NCBI GenBank assembly: GCA_016192455.1 | Contig: JACPUC010000029.1 | Location: forward strand, 124,001 to 188,000 | Length of the DNA stretch: 64,000 bases | From: Candidatus Tectimicrobiota bacterium | GTDB taxonomy: Bacteria; JACPUC01 | Reading direction: 5' to 3' | In this document: positions 7,611 through 16,813 of the stretch, piece by piece | Numbering within the stretch: the first letter of the stretch is position 1 | Layout: each line of letters opens with the position of its first letter | Notes under the pieces: model-generated | Seen by the model: the letters and a program-made list of their open reading frames with translations, nothing else | Told to the model about the DNA's origin: nothing | The model's database searches: none | Position numbers and translations under genes: made by a program

Positions 7611-9656
7611 TCAACACGCAGCCCGCTGCCATTCCTGATCGACGAGCCGCACGAGCACCTCTTTCGTGAATGGTTTCTGCAAGACGACGCAGCCGGCCTC
7701 CTGAAGAAACGCCTGGGTGGCTTCGTTGATGATCTCGCCGGTGGAGAAGATGATGCGGTTGCAGAGGTGCGGCTTTTCGGCCTTCAGGGTCTCATACAAC
7801 TGCCGGCCCGGCACAGCGGTGGCCCAGAGGTCGAAGATCACCAAGTCGTAGTCCCCCTCCCGGAGTTTCTTCAGGCCATGATCCCCAGCGTAGACGGCAT
7901 CAACGCGATACCCCTCCCTCTTGAGGATGACGGAGATGAGCTCGTTGATGTTCTCCTCTTCCTCAACGACCAGAATCCTCGCTGCGCCGCTTTTCTCCGC
8001 GGGAGCGGCCGGTTGCTCCCCTTCGCTGAGCTGTGGCTGTCCGGTCAGCAACGGCAGTTCAACAAAGAAGGAGGCTCCTCCCTCCCCGTTGTTCCTGGCG
8101 TAGATCGTCCCCCCATGAGCCTGCACGATGCCGTACGAGATGCTCAAGCCCAAGCCGGTTCCCTTGCCCTTCTCTTTCGTGGTGAAGAAGGGATTGAAGA
8201 TGCGCTCCATGTTCTCGGCCGAGATGCCGCCTCCGGTGTCGGCGATCTCCACTTGCAGCCGGTCTTCCTCCAGCCGCGACCTCACCGTGATCCGGTGCAG
8301 CCCATCTTTCTCCGCCAGCTCCTGGAGTGAGTTGTTCATCACGTTCAGCAGCACCTGCTGGATCTGGTGCGCGTCGACCAAGATGGCCGGTGCCGCCTCG
8401 GAGAGGTCCATGACCAGCTCGGTGTGGCTGACCCGCGCCTCGGCGGCGCAGAGATCGGCCACCTTGCGCAGGATCTCGTTGACGTCACAGAGGCGTTTCT
8501 CAGGTGGTTGCTGACGGGAGAAGGAGAGCAGATTCTGCACAATCTTCGCGGCCCGCTGCGCCTCGGTGAAGATCTTCTCAATATCGCGTTGCAAGTCATC
8601 AGGGACCTTGCTGGCGAGAAGCTGCGAGTACCCCATGACGGTGGTCAGCGGGTTGTTCAGCTCATGCGCCACCCCGGCCACGAGCTGCCCGATGGCGGAG
8701 AGTTTTGCCGCCTGCAGCACCTGCTGCTGGGTCTGGTCGAGCTGCAGGGTCTTCTCCTCGACAATGTGCTGGAGCTGCCGGGCCGCTTCGCGCGCTTCCT
8801 TGAGGAGGCGGGCGTTTTCCACCGCAAAGCCGATATGACTGAGCAGGGTGTTGATGAACTTCAGGTCCGACTCGCTGAAGGACGTCTGATTCCCCTTTTT
8901 CGCCAGGTTCAACACCCCGATGATCCGATCCTGAACCCGCAGCGGCATGCAGATGAAGGAGGAGGTCTCGTACTTCGGATCGTTGGATTTCGAGGTGCGA
9001 TCATCATGCTCCACATCCGCCACCAGCATCGGCTCGCCGGTCTGCGCGACTTTCCCCGCAATACCCTCGCCGAGACGCAGGGTCGTGGCCCTGACAACCT
9101 CCTCCGTGAGGCCCTGGGCGGCCGCGATTTGCAGCGTCTGCGAGCGCGCATCAAGCAACATGATCGAGCCGATGCGCGCTTGCACCGTGGTCATGGCGCG
9201 GCCCAGCACAACCTGCAACACGTCCTGGATGTTCGGAATGCGCGCCACCAGCTCCGTCAACTCACTCAAGGTGCCTAACTTGAAGATCAGGTTCTCAAGT
9301 TCCTTGGTGTTCGCCTTCAGTTCCTCCAGGATATGCCTGAAGGACTCCGCAATGCGCGCCATTTCGCTCAGTTCCTGGGGCGCATCGACCAGATTCAGCT
9401 CGGTGATCTCGCCGCTCTCCAGCTTCAGAAACTCTTCAGTGAGGTCGCTGATTTGCTTCACCATCTGGCGGAAAAAGACAAACCCGAGGAGGGCGATGAT
9501 GACGCTGATCCCAAAGATCATCCTGACGTCGCTGCTCTCCAGGAGGTTGTAGCCGTTCAGCACATAGATGAAGAGCAGGATGGGGATGACGGAGGTCAGC
9601 GCGAAGATGAGCGATGCTTTGTATCCCAGGCTTTCGTGTTTGGTTTTACTGCTCAC
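7611..9656 (-). CDS. membrane-anchored hybrid sensor histidine kinase (GAF, HisKA, HATPase, receiver)
   Basis: A 681-residue two-component sensor. Two membrane helices lie at about residues 13-33 and 43-62, followed by a HAMP-like/coiled-coil linker, a GAF domain (about 145-290), a HisKA dimerisation helix with the phospho-accepting histidine in GVAHELNNPL, an HATPase with the G1/G2 boxes DTGGGI and GKGTGLGLSI, and a C-terminal receiver (about 560-675). In the receiver the phosphorylatable aspartate is in LVIFDLW and the conserved lysine is in LQKPF, but the usual acidic pair reads EEEE rather than DD. Start is GTG at 9654-9656 after AAAGGGG. No response regulator or output gene is adjacent, so its target is unknown. 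Confidence 0.92.
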   Translation of the reverse strand: MSSKTKHESLGYKASLIFALTSVIPILLFIYVLNGYNLLESSDVRMIFGISVIIALLGFVFFRQMVKQISDLTEEFLKLESGEITELNLVDAPQELSEMARIAESFRHILEELKANTKELENLIFKLGTLSELTELVARIPNIQDVLQVVLGRAMTTVQARIGSIMLLDARSQTLQIAAAQGLTEEVVRATTLRLGEGIAGKVAQTGEPMLVADVEHDDRTSKSNDPKYETSSFICMPLRVQDRIIGVLNLAKKGNQTSFSESDLKFINTLLSHIGFAVENARLLKEAREAARQLQHIVEEKTLQLDQTQQQVLQAAKLSAIGQLVAGVAHELNNPLTTVMGYSQLLASKVPDDLQRDIEKIFTEAQRAAKIVQNLLSFSRQQPPEKRLCDVNEILRKVADLCAAEARVSHTELVMDLSEAAPAILVDAHQIQQVLLNVMNNSLQELAEKDGLHRITVRSRLEEDRLQVEIADTGGGISAENMERIFNPFFTTKEKGKGTGLGLSISYGIVQAHGGTIYARNNGEGGASFFVELPLLTGQPQLSEGEQPAAPAEKSGAARILVVEEEENINELISVILKREGYRVDAVYAGDHGLKKLREGDYDLVIFDLWATAVPGRQLYETLKAEKPHLCNRIIFSTGEIINEATQAFLQEAGCVVLQKPFTKEVLVRLVDQEWQRAAC

Positions 9657-10445
9657 GATGACCCCTTTCTCGCCACGCTCGCCTCCTCACTCGACCGCAC
9701 CGGCATCAAGAGGCAATCTCATACTCATGGCGCGCAGCGGAGCAGCGCGCCCAGCCGCTCAGTTCCAGCTCCTAGCGGGGACCAGCCGCCGCCGGCGGCG
9801 ATGGTAAGCCGCCTCGCACCCTCGTACCGTTGCGACGACAAGAACCGCCGCGCACGCACCCCCGGAAAACAACGGAGATTTCGCGCATAGCTCGTTATTG
9901 AAACATAATAACCGCTTCAGTTGGAAAAGTCAAACCTTGACCTGCCGCCGCAAACCGGGAGCCAAGCGATTGCGAGGCGCTTACCCGGGGGTGGTGACAT
10001 CCCATGTCATTCCTATCGACGGCTGCAATGGGAGTCTTGAGATCCCACCCTGGAGGCCGCCGCTGCACCGCTCACTCTTCAGGACCTGTCGCCTGTCCCA
10101 CCCGACGGGGGAAGGAGTGACCTTCGAAGAGCGTGACGGGAGGAGGTGCAGAATACTGTACCTCGCCGCGGGCGATCTTGACTAAAGCTGAGAAAGGCGG
10201 CGCTGTCAAGAGTTTTGTGTCGAAGCGCGTTTGAGAGGGCGTTTCGCCCGCCGGCGTTGAGGTGGCGCGCGCCGCTTGTCAGGCGCGCATTTGGCGGCTA
10301 GACTTGACTTCCAGGTCAGACCTGTTCTGGCCTCCTGGGTGCACGACCATGGTCCCTCGCCGGCAGGACTTGCCGCGCCTTCAGCAGCATCGCGCCGCCG
10401 CAGGCGCTCGCACGCGCCCCTGTCAGGGGGAGTGAAAGGTTCCTC
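9657..10445. other. intergenic region between divergent genes
   Basis: Nearly 790 bases lie between the divergently read kinase and radical SAM genes. No coding frame here looks real. An AT-rich spot at 9893-9912 contains a short inverted repeat (GTTATT, 7 bases, AATAAC) in the upstream region of the kinase and could be an operator; nothing else stands out. Confidence 0.4.
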
Positions 10446-12164
10446 ATGTTGCCAAGCTTTTCATCACTCGCCAGCCGCCTGAAGGGAGGCCTGGAACGCC
10501 GCGCCGCCGTTCCGCCCGCGCCGCCCCCCATTGCCGCGCCGCCGCGCCACCTGCGGACCAAGCATCGGAACCTGGAGACGGCCAAGGTCGCTTGCGGGAT
10601 CAAGGAAGTGGCGCTGACGCATCGCCCGCTCGAAGCCTACCTGGAGACGACGAACTACTGCAACCTACGCTGCCGCATGTGCGCCATCGTCTGGGACCCC
10701 AAGTTCAACCCGAAGGCGCCAACGACGGGGTTGCTCACCCTGGAGACCGTGCGGCGTCTCGAGCCGATCCTCCCCGCCGTGGCGCGCTGCTACCTCATGG
10801 GCACCGGCGAGCCGATGGTCAGCAAGTACTTCTTTGACATCGTCGCCTATTTGAAGCAGTTCGGCCCCGAGGTGCACTTCAACAGCAACGCCACGCTGAT
10901 GACGCGTGAAAAGGCCGAACGCCTGCTGGACCTCAGGGTGGACTCGATCACTTACTCCATCGACGGCGCCACGCCCGCCACCTACGAGGCGATCCGCGTC
11001 AACGCGCACTTCGACCGCGTCATGGCCAACATCGCCGAGATGAGCCGCTTGCAGCGCCAGCGCGGCCTGCTGCGCCCCTACACCACGATGGCGATGGTGG
11101 TGATGGCGAACAACGTGCACGAGGTGGGCGCCATGGTTGAACTGGCGGCGGAGCTGGGGGTGCCGCACGTCCACTACGAGCCGCTCATCTACCAGGAGTA
11201 CGACGCCTACCGGGAGTTTTACAACAGGCACTCGCTGGGCGTCCTGCCGCGCCAGCAGGTGGCGGAGTACTTCGCCGCGGCCCGGGAAGCGGCGCAGCGC
11301 CTCGGCGTCGCCATCACCTCGCAGTTCTTCGGCAAGGAGGGGAGCTTCGACTACCCCGAGCTGCTGCGGCAGGAGCAGGAGCGCGCGGCGCGGCTGCCGG
11401 GGCTGGTGGCGCTTGAGGTTCGGCCGCCAGGCTCGCCCAGCGAGCAACCGAGGAGCGCCGCCGCCGGCCCCGCCACGCAGCAGGCCGAGGCTCCCGCGGC
11501 GTCGGGAAAGGCGACAGGAGACGCCGACGAGGCGGCCGCCGCGGCGGGCGGGCATGACCGCGAGATCACGCTTGCCGTCTCGCCCCTGCGCGTCACCACG
11601 CCCTACGCCTTCAACCTGGAGCTGCAGGCGCGCCTGCCCGGCGGGCGCGGCAACGTCGCCAGCGAAGAGCTTACCCTCAACGGCCAGGCCCTCCCCCTCT
11701 CGCTCCTTGACCTGCTCAGCTTCGCGGGGGATGGCGTCGGGCGCGGGGTCTTCGTGAACCACCGCTTCACGCCAGAGCACAACGGCACCTTCGTCTGGAC
11801 GATCACCAGCCGCGATGGGCGCCGCGCCAGCGCCAGCCTGGAGATCGCCATCCCCGCCGATTTCGTGCGCTTGGTGGCGCGTGGGGAAGCCCTCCTCTGC
11901 ACCGAGCCCTGGACCACCATCTTCATGACCTGGGACGGCGACATCCAGACCTGCTGCGCCAGCCCCTTCGTGTTCGGCAACGTGCGCGCCGCGCCAATCG
12001 AGGAAATCTGGAACTCCCCGGCCTACCACGAGGTGCGTGCCCACTTCAGCAGCGACTCGATCCCCGCCATGTGCGCGACCTGCGTGAAGAACGGACGCAT
12101 GCGCCACATCATCCCGGAGATTGAACATATTCTCAGCCAGCCCGGCGAGGGGGAGCGCGCCTGA
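10446..12164 (+). CDS. radical SAM/SPASM protein with an inserted immunoglobulin-like beta domain
   Basis: A 572-residue protein. The radical SAM core starts at about residue 60 and binds its 4Fe-4S cluster with C72, C76 and C79 (YCNLRCRMC); GTGEPM and SITYSIDGATPATYEAIR follow as usual for SPASM enzymes that modify peptides or cofactors. At about residue 335 an Ala/Pro/Gln-rich linker begins, leading to a roughly 115-residue beta-strand-rich segment (about 375-490). The SPASM-type C-terminus then resumes with LLCTEPW, IQTCCASP, FGNVRAAPIEEIWNSP and MCATC. The insertion between core and SPASM domain is unusual. ATG at 10446 is preceded by AAAGG. No precursor peptide gene was seen nearby, so the substrate is unknown; MoaA-like and peptide-maturase roles are both possible. 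Confidence 0.88.
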   Translation: MLPSFSSLASRLKGGLERRAAVPPAPPPIAAPPRHLRTKHRNLETAKVACGIKEVALTHRPLEAYLETTNYCNLRCRMCAIVWDPKFNPKAPTTGLLTLETVRRLEPILPAVARCYLMGTGEPMVSKYFFDIVAYLKQFGPEVHFNSNATLMTREKAERLLDLRVDSITYSIDGATPATYEAIRVNAHFDRVMANIAEMSRLQRQRGLLRPYTTMAMVVMANNVHEVGAMVELAAELGVPHVHYEPLIYQEYDAYREFYNRHSLGVLPRQQVAEYFAAAREAAQRLGVAITSQFFGKEGSFDYPELLRQEQERAARLPGLVALEVRPPGSPSEQPRSAAAGPATQQAEAPAASGKATGDADEAAAAAGGHDREITLAVSPLRVTTPYAFNLELQARLPGGRGNVASEELTLNGQALPLSLLDLLSFAGDGVGRGVFVNHRFTPEHNGTFVWTITSRDGRRASASLEIAIPADFVRLVARGEALLCTEPWTTIFMTWDGDIQTCCASPFVFGNVRAAPIEEIWNSPAYHEVRAHFSSDSIPAMCATCVKNGRMRHIIPEIEHILSQPGEGERA

Positions 12165-12278
12165 GGAGCGGACGCGGCTGGGGAGCAGGCGGGCGCGGGT
12201 CGGCATGGCGGCGGGATGCCGCGCGCACCGTGGGCGGGTGCGCTGTCGAGGACCTGAGGGCGGCGTGCGCTTCGCGGT

Positions 12279-13175
12279 TCACTTCTTCAGGAGGTCGCGC
12301 AGGGCCTCCTCGAGATCGGGGTGGCGGAAGGCGTAGCCGGTGGCCAGGAGCCGCGCGGGTTCGACGCGGGTGCTCGCCAGCAAGAGCGCATCGGCCATCT
12401 CACCGAACATGAGCCGCACCGCAAACGCCGGCAGAGGAAAGAACGTGGGGCGCGACAAGACCCGCCCGAGCGTCTTCGTGAACTCCGCGTTGGTCACCGG
12501 TTGGGGCGCCACGGCATTCACGGGGCCGCGCAGGGCATGCGTCGTCAGCGCATGCTGGATGACCCTCACCGCATCGTCAATCGAAATCCAACTCACGTAC
12601 TGCTTGCCCGGGCCGATGACTCCCCCAACGCCCATCTTGAAGGGCAGGAGCATTCTCGGGAAGGCGCCGCCCGCCGCGCTCAAGACGAAGCCGAAGCGCA
12701 GGTGCACGACTCGCAGCCCTGCCTGCAGCGCCGCCTGGGCCGCCGCCTCCCAGGCCTGGCTCACCTCGGCGAGGAATCCCCTCCCCGCCGGGCTTGCTTC
12801 CGTCATCGTCTCCTCGCCGCGGTCGCCGTAGTAGCCGATGGCGGAGGCGCACACCAGGACCCGCGGCCGCGGCTCCAAGCGCGCCAGGGCTTCGCTGAGG
12901 AGGCGCGTGCCCTGCACGCGGCTTGCCTTGATGCGCTCCTTCTTCTGCGGCGTCCATTTGCCCTCGCCGATACTCTCACCCGCCAGGTGCACGACTCCCT
13001 CCACCCCTGCCAGCCCCGCCGTATCGACGCTGCCGGCGCCAGGGTCCCAGGCAACCTCGGCGGGCGCCTTCGCCTGCCCGCGCACCAGCCGCACGACCTC
13101 ATCCCCGGCGCGCGCCAGCAGTGGCACGAGAGCCGATCCAATGAGTCCTGTTGAACCGGAAACCGCTACCTTCAT
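12279..13175 (-). CDS. TIGR01777-family NAD(P)-dependent epimerase (YfcH-like)
   Basis: A 298-residue short-chain dehydrogenase/epimerase. The N-terminus MKVAVSGSTGLIGSALVPLL is the NAD(P)-binding Rossmann motif (GxTGxIG); HLAGESI, CASAIGYYGDRG (the tyrosine region of the family) and VSWISIDDAVRVIQHAL are the signature stretches of the TIGR01777 group, which in many species is annotated as a SulA-like/YfcH epimerase. A C-terminal DUF1731 part ends the protein (VEPARLLATGYAFRHPDLEEAL). Length matches the family. The physiological substrate of this family is not established. It is transcribed convergently with the radical SAM gene and stands alone. Confidence 0.93.
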   Translation of the reverse strand: MKVAVSGSTGLIGSALVPLLARAGDEVVRLVRGQAKAPAEVAWDPGAGSVDTAGLAGVEGVVHLAGESIGEGKWTPQKKERIKASRVQGTRLLSEALARLEPRPRVLVCASAIGYYGDRGEETMTEASPAGRGFLAEVSQAWEAAAQAALQAGLRVVHLRFGFVLSAAGGAFPRMLLPFKMGVGGVIGPGKQYVSWISIDDAVRVIQHALTTHALRGPVNAVAPQPVTNAEFTKTLGRVLSRPTFFPLPAFAVRLMFGEMADALLLASTRVEPARLLATGYAFRHPDLEEALRDLLKK

Positions 13176-13237
13176 GGCTTTTCGTTCCCCTCCCCTGCCC
13201 GCCGGCCGCGCACTGCTTTTTCACCACAAAGAACCTG

Positions 13238-13850
13238 CTTAGAACAGAGAACCTCGAAGTGGTTGATTTGACGTGATGGGGCGGCTGACGTTCGCGCGGC
13301 CGGTGTCCTTCACCTCTGCGCCCTCTGCGCCTCCGCGGTTCAATGGAGTGCACCGCGGAGACGCAGATGACGCGGAGAAGGTGGGGGAAGGAATCACCGC
13401 TCGACACAGATGCCCACGGATATCCGCCTCCCTGCACGGTTTCTTGCATGCCGATGGTAGGGGCGGTTCGCGAACCGCCCCGACGGTCGATGGCATGGAC
13501 GCCTGCTGAGAAAGAAGTGTCCGCTTATTTTCATGACCTTGCGCGTGGGCCGCAGGCCCATGGGAACTGCCTCGAAAAGAGAACCCCTAAGTGGTTGATT
13601 TCCCGACATAGCAGGTGTGCCGCCGTGCGTCTTACAGCGGACGGGATGTGCAGAGCCGCAGGGGCGGGGCTTGCCCCGCCCTCCGAGCCGCACTCTCCCA
13701 GCCGCCACGCTGGGGCGCGGCAAGCGGCGCCCCTACACGGAATGCCGAACCCTTCGACATGAAAGACGATCGCTCCCTGTAGCCCCCATTTTCATCCCCT
13801 CGCGGGTGGACCGCAGGCCCATGGGGAACTGCTTCCTCTCTCATGTTTAG
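13238..13850. repeat. dispersed mosaic of palindromic repeats, copy A
   Basis: A non-coding block of about 600 bases made of several short palindromic modules in fixed order. They include a leader AGTGGTTGATTT (occurring twice, near 13258 and 13590), a quasi-palindrome around CCTCTGCGCC...CCGCGGTTCAATGGAGTGC and its complement-like arm, a perfect palindrome GGGGCGGTTCGCGAACCGCCCC near 13462, a GGGGCGGGGCTTGCCCCGCCC hairpin near 13663 and a GCCCATGGGGAACTGC tail. The same modules in the same order make up the block at 19.97-20.5 kb. It resembles REP/MITE-type dispersed elements; no transposase is present. Confidence 0.85.
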
Positions 13851-14045
13851 TATGTGTCCATGCTGCCTTAATGCACCACGCGCTTGAGTGAACACCGGGA
13901 ACCGCAGCGTGCCGCGGCGCGGCTGCGCAGGCTGGCGGAGCGCTGCGGGCGCGGCCGGCATTGACCGCCGCCACGGCACGCGCCCGCGGGACGAAGCCAC
14001 GGCCGCCCTCCCCGGCCTGCGCGCGAACCGTTTGCGGCGTTTCGT

Positions 14046-14074
14046 TTGACGCTGCACTAGACACTCCGTATAAT
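14046..14074 (+). promoter_or_regulatory. consensus sigma-70 promoter for the ParA-like gene
   Basis: TTGACG at 14046-14051, a 17-base spacer, then a perfect TATAAT at 14069-14074. Transcription would begin near 14081 and give a leader of about 135 bases before the ATG at 14216. It is the best sigma-70 match upstream of any protein gene in the window, and it points at a single gene. Confidence 0.75.
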
Positions 14075-14215
14075 GAATCCATTGCCTCGCTCGCGCTCAG
14101 CACGTTCGTCGCTGCTCGTAGTCCCCCCTCGGAAGAGGTACGCCGAGGAAGAGGGGTGGCGTGGGCCCCGCAGGCGGCGCGGGGCTGCTGAACGTTGAGG
14201 GTGGAGTGCAGCGCC

Positions 14216-15292
14216 ATGGCCAGCGGAATTGTCATCTCCGCGAAGGGCGGAACGGGGAAAACGACCTTTGCCATCAATCTCGCGAAGGCCCTCGCCGATG
14301 CCACGGAGCAGCGTGGCCTGCGGCAGAAGCAGGGGGTCCTCTACCTCGACCTCGATATCTGTGATCCGAACGGCGCCCTACGCCTTGATCAGGTCGGCGC
14401 CGCGAGCTTCTATGAGCTCTTCAAGAGCTACGAAACAGGCGCCCGGAGGGGCGATCTCAAATCCCTCTGTCAGGTGCTGAAGAACGATAACTTCTCGATT
14501 CTGGGATGCGAGGTGCTGGGAGCCCGGCAGCGCGAGGAGCTCAGTCAGCTCTTCACGTTGCAAACGTACGCCTCTCTCTTCTTCCGCGACCTTGAACGTC
14601 TCATCAGCCAGTACGACCACTGCATTATCGACACGCCGGGCGGCGGCCTCGTCAGCTTCCTGCCCCTCCTCCTCGGCAGCGACTTCGTTTACAACGTCTT
14701 CGATCTGCGGGACGAAACCTCGATCCGCTCGAGTGAAAAGGTGCTCATCGACTTCTTCTATTTCTGTCACAAATACCGGTCCATCAAGAACACTGGGACA
14801 AAGATGATCCAAGTCCTCTTCAGCTTTTACGACGACGGCAAGCTGAAGAAGTACCGCAATGCCATCACGCAGCGCCTCGAGGATTGGCTGGTCTGGAACC
14901 TCGAGGAAGGCGATCGATCCCCCATCGATCCCTGGATCCCCGAGAACTTTGAGTGGTGGCGCGCGCAGCACCATAAGAGACGGCGGCACTCGGTGCGCAC
15001 CTTCATCGAGACCTACTTGTCGGAGCGGCTCCGCTTCCTGGAGGGGTTACCGAAGAGCGATAAGATCGAACGGGCCAACGATCGGGGACGCCTCTACATC
15101 GGCAGCCGTTTCGAGAACCTCTTCCGCGACGGGGTGCGCAACATCATGAATGCCTCCGAGCTCTTTTTGCGCGAGGCGGAGTTCCTCGAGGGTTGGCGCC
15201 AGCGCGGGGCGCTTGCGGAAATCAGCGATTTCCTCACCGCGCGGGTTTCCCCGTCGCCCAGGCCACGCAAGGGCGCGGCGGTCACCACCTGA
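14216..15292 (+). CDS. orphan ParA/MinD-family ATPase
   Basis: A 358-residue P-loop ATPase of the SIMIBI class. It begins MASGIVISAKGGTGKTTFAINLAKAL with the deviant Walker A motif KGGTGKTT, followed by the Walker A' segment YLDLDICDPNGAL and the Walker B-like CIIDTPGGGL. The nucleotide-binding core occupies about 230 residues; the remaining 120 (YDDGKLKKYRNAI onward) are charged and do not match ParA, MinD or NifH ends that I recognise. No ParB, MinE or DNA-binding partner flanks it, so a role in chromosome partition is not supported; cellular positioning of another cargo is an alternative. ATG at 14216 is chosen over an in-frame TTG at 14195. A strong promoter lies 140 bases upstream. Confidence 0.85.
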   Translation: MASGIVISAKGGTGKTTFAINLAKALADATEQRGLRQKQGVLYLDLDICDPNGALRLDQVGAASFYELFKSYETGARRGDLKSLCQVLKNDNFSILGCEVLGARQREELSQLFTLQTYASLFFRDLERLISQYDHCIIDTPGGGLVSFLPLLLGSDFVYNVFDLRDETSIRSSEKVLIDFFYFCHKYRSIKNTGTKMIQVLFSFYDDGKLKKYRNAITQRLEDWLVWNLEEGDRSPIDPWIPENFEWWRAQHHKRRRHSVRTFIETYLSERLRFLEGLPKSDKIERANDRGRLYIGSRFENLFRDGVRNIMNASELFLREAEFLEGWRQRGALAEISDFLTARVSPSPRPRKGAAVTT

Positions 15293-15455
15293 TCCGCGGT
15301 CGCGCCCTAGGCTTCCGCCGCGATCCTCGAAGTCCCGGCAGGCGCAACGCTCCGGCGTGCGCCGCACGGTTCCCGCCGCGAATCGTTTCGTCGTTGACCG
15401 GCGGCGTGAATCCTTGTAGGTTTACTCCTGGCGCAGGAACCCCAGGTAACCATGT

Positions 15456-15890
15456 ATGACGTTTCACCTTGCTGCAGACACTGGATTTCTCATCCACCGC
15501 GCCAGCCGGCTGCTGCAGGTGGAACTGCAGAAGGTGCTCGAGCCCTACGACCTGACCCGTGAACAATGGCCGGTCTTGGCGATGCTCTGGGACGAGGAAG
15601 GTGTCTCGCAGAATAAGATCGGCGGCTACTTGTGCAAAGATCAGCCCACCGTCACGCGCATCATCGACCGCCTGGAGAAGAAACGGCTGGTGAAGCGCGT
15701 GACGAACACCCGCGATCGCCGCGCCTATCGCATCGTTCTCACCGAAGAGGGAAGAGAGCTCAAGGAGGTTCTCCCGAAGCTGGTCGACGATCTGCTGCAA
15801 CGAGCCCAGGCGGGGCTCACCGAGGAGCAGGTGGCGGCTCTCAGGCAAGATTTGCTGACGATCGCCGGGAACCTGGAAGGCGACGGCTGA
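15456..15890 (+). CDS. MarR-family transcriptional regulator
   Basis: A 144-residue winged-helix repressor. The family pattern is clear: an N-terminal dimerisation helix (TGFLIHRASRLLQVELQKVL), LTREQWPVLAMLWDEEGVSQNKIG, the recognition helix in KDQPTVTRIIDRLEKKRLVKR and the wing NTRDRRAYRIVLTEEG. MarR proteins usually control efflux, aromatic catabolism or oxidative-stress genes and often their own promoter; no adjacent target is evident. ATG is at 15456; an overlapping ATG four bases earlier is out of frame. It lies 163 bases after the ParA-like gene on the same strand. Confidence 0.95.
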   Translation: MTFHLAADTGFLIHRASRLLQVELQKVLEPYDLTREQWPVLAMLWDEEGVSQNKIGGYLCKDQPTVTRIIDRLEKKRLVKRVTNTRDRRAYRIVLTEEGRELKEVLPKLVDDLLQRAQAGLTEEQVAALRQDLLTIAGNLEGDG

Positions 15891-16021
15891 AGCGTGCCGA
15901 TGCGGCGCCGCCTCTCGCGGCATCAACCCCCGGCGGCAAGGCGGCGCCGGACGAACCGGGATGACGGAGCGCGGTTCTCCTCGCCGAGGCTGCCCGCCGT
16001 GTTCAGCTCCTAGGCGGTTCC

Positions 16022-16504
16022 ATGATGCCCATCTCAACAGAACGTGTTCAGCGCCTTTCTCACCTTGCGCTTCTCCTCACCGCCCTCCTCTTCGCCGGCG
16101 CGTGCCTCTCCACCTCGCCGGCGCTCGCCGCCAGGCGGGTGATGGTGAAGGACAAAGCCAACATCCGCAGCGGTCCAGGGCTGAAGAACGACGTCCTCTG
16201 GACCGCTTTCAAGTACTACCCCCTGGAGGTCATCGGCGAGCAAGACCAGTGGCTGAAGGTGCGCGACTTCGAAGGCGACGAAGGCTGGGTGGCGCTGAGC
16301 TTGGTGGAGGAACAGCAAGCGGTGGTCGTGAAGGTGGCGCTGGCGAATATCCGCTCCAGCCCCGCGGCCACCTCCAAGGTTGCCTTCCAGGCAAAGAAGG
16401 GCGTGGCGTTCAAGGTGCTCGGCGCGCAGGGAGACTGGCTCAACGTGGAGCACGCCGATGGCGAGAAGGGCTGGGTTCACAGCTCCATCGTTTGGGGACG
16501 GTAG
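16022..16504 (+). CDS. secreted protein with two bacterial SH3 domains
   Basis: A 160-residue exported protein. Residues 1-36 form a signal peptide (LALLLTALLFAGA core, predicted cleavage after ALA). Two SH3-type repeats follow, each with the NIRSGPG/NIRSSPA motif, a WLKV/WLNV strand and an EGWV/KGWV end (about 38-97 and 103-158). SH3 domains of this type bind peptidoglycan or mediate envelope protein contacts. Nothing catalytic is attached, so it is probably an envelope-binding or adaptor protein. The function in this organism is unknown. Confidence 0.85.
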   Translation: MMPISTERVQRLSHLALLLTALLFAGACLSTSPALAARRVMVKDKANIRSGPGLKNDVLWTAFKYYPLEVIGEQDQWLKVRDFEGDEGWVALSLVEEQQAVVVKVALANIRSSPAATSKVAFQAKKGVAFKVLGAQGDWLNVEHADGEKGWVHSSIVWGR

Positions 16505-16813
16505 GCTAGCGCGCCGCGGTGACGCCGGCCGTGTCGGGGAGTGATGCGGCGTTTGGGGTCCGCGTGCGAGAAGGCTCCCTCCTTCTCCTCCTCAGGGTGT
16601 GCGCCCCGCCGCCGGCTCACAGGTAAGCGCTGCCGCCTCCTTCTGGGTTTGACCACCATCCGTCCCGGCGCCGCGGCCCTGCGGCCGGCCGGCGTTGCGC
16701 CGCGTCGTCATCCCGCCCGGGTGCGTTCACCCCCCCCGCCGAGAGTTGGTCTCAGCTCCGCCTGGAACGCGGCGGCGTCCGCCCGCCCACCTCCCGGCGC
16801 TTCACCAGCGCTG
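16505..16813. other. intergenic region without a recognisable gene
   Basis: About 310 bases between the SH3 protein gene and the convergent zinc-ribbon gene. Only short GC-rich frames without family features were seen, and no clear terminator hairpin with a T-run. Confidence 0.4.
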
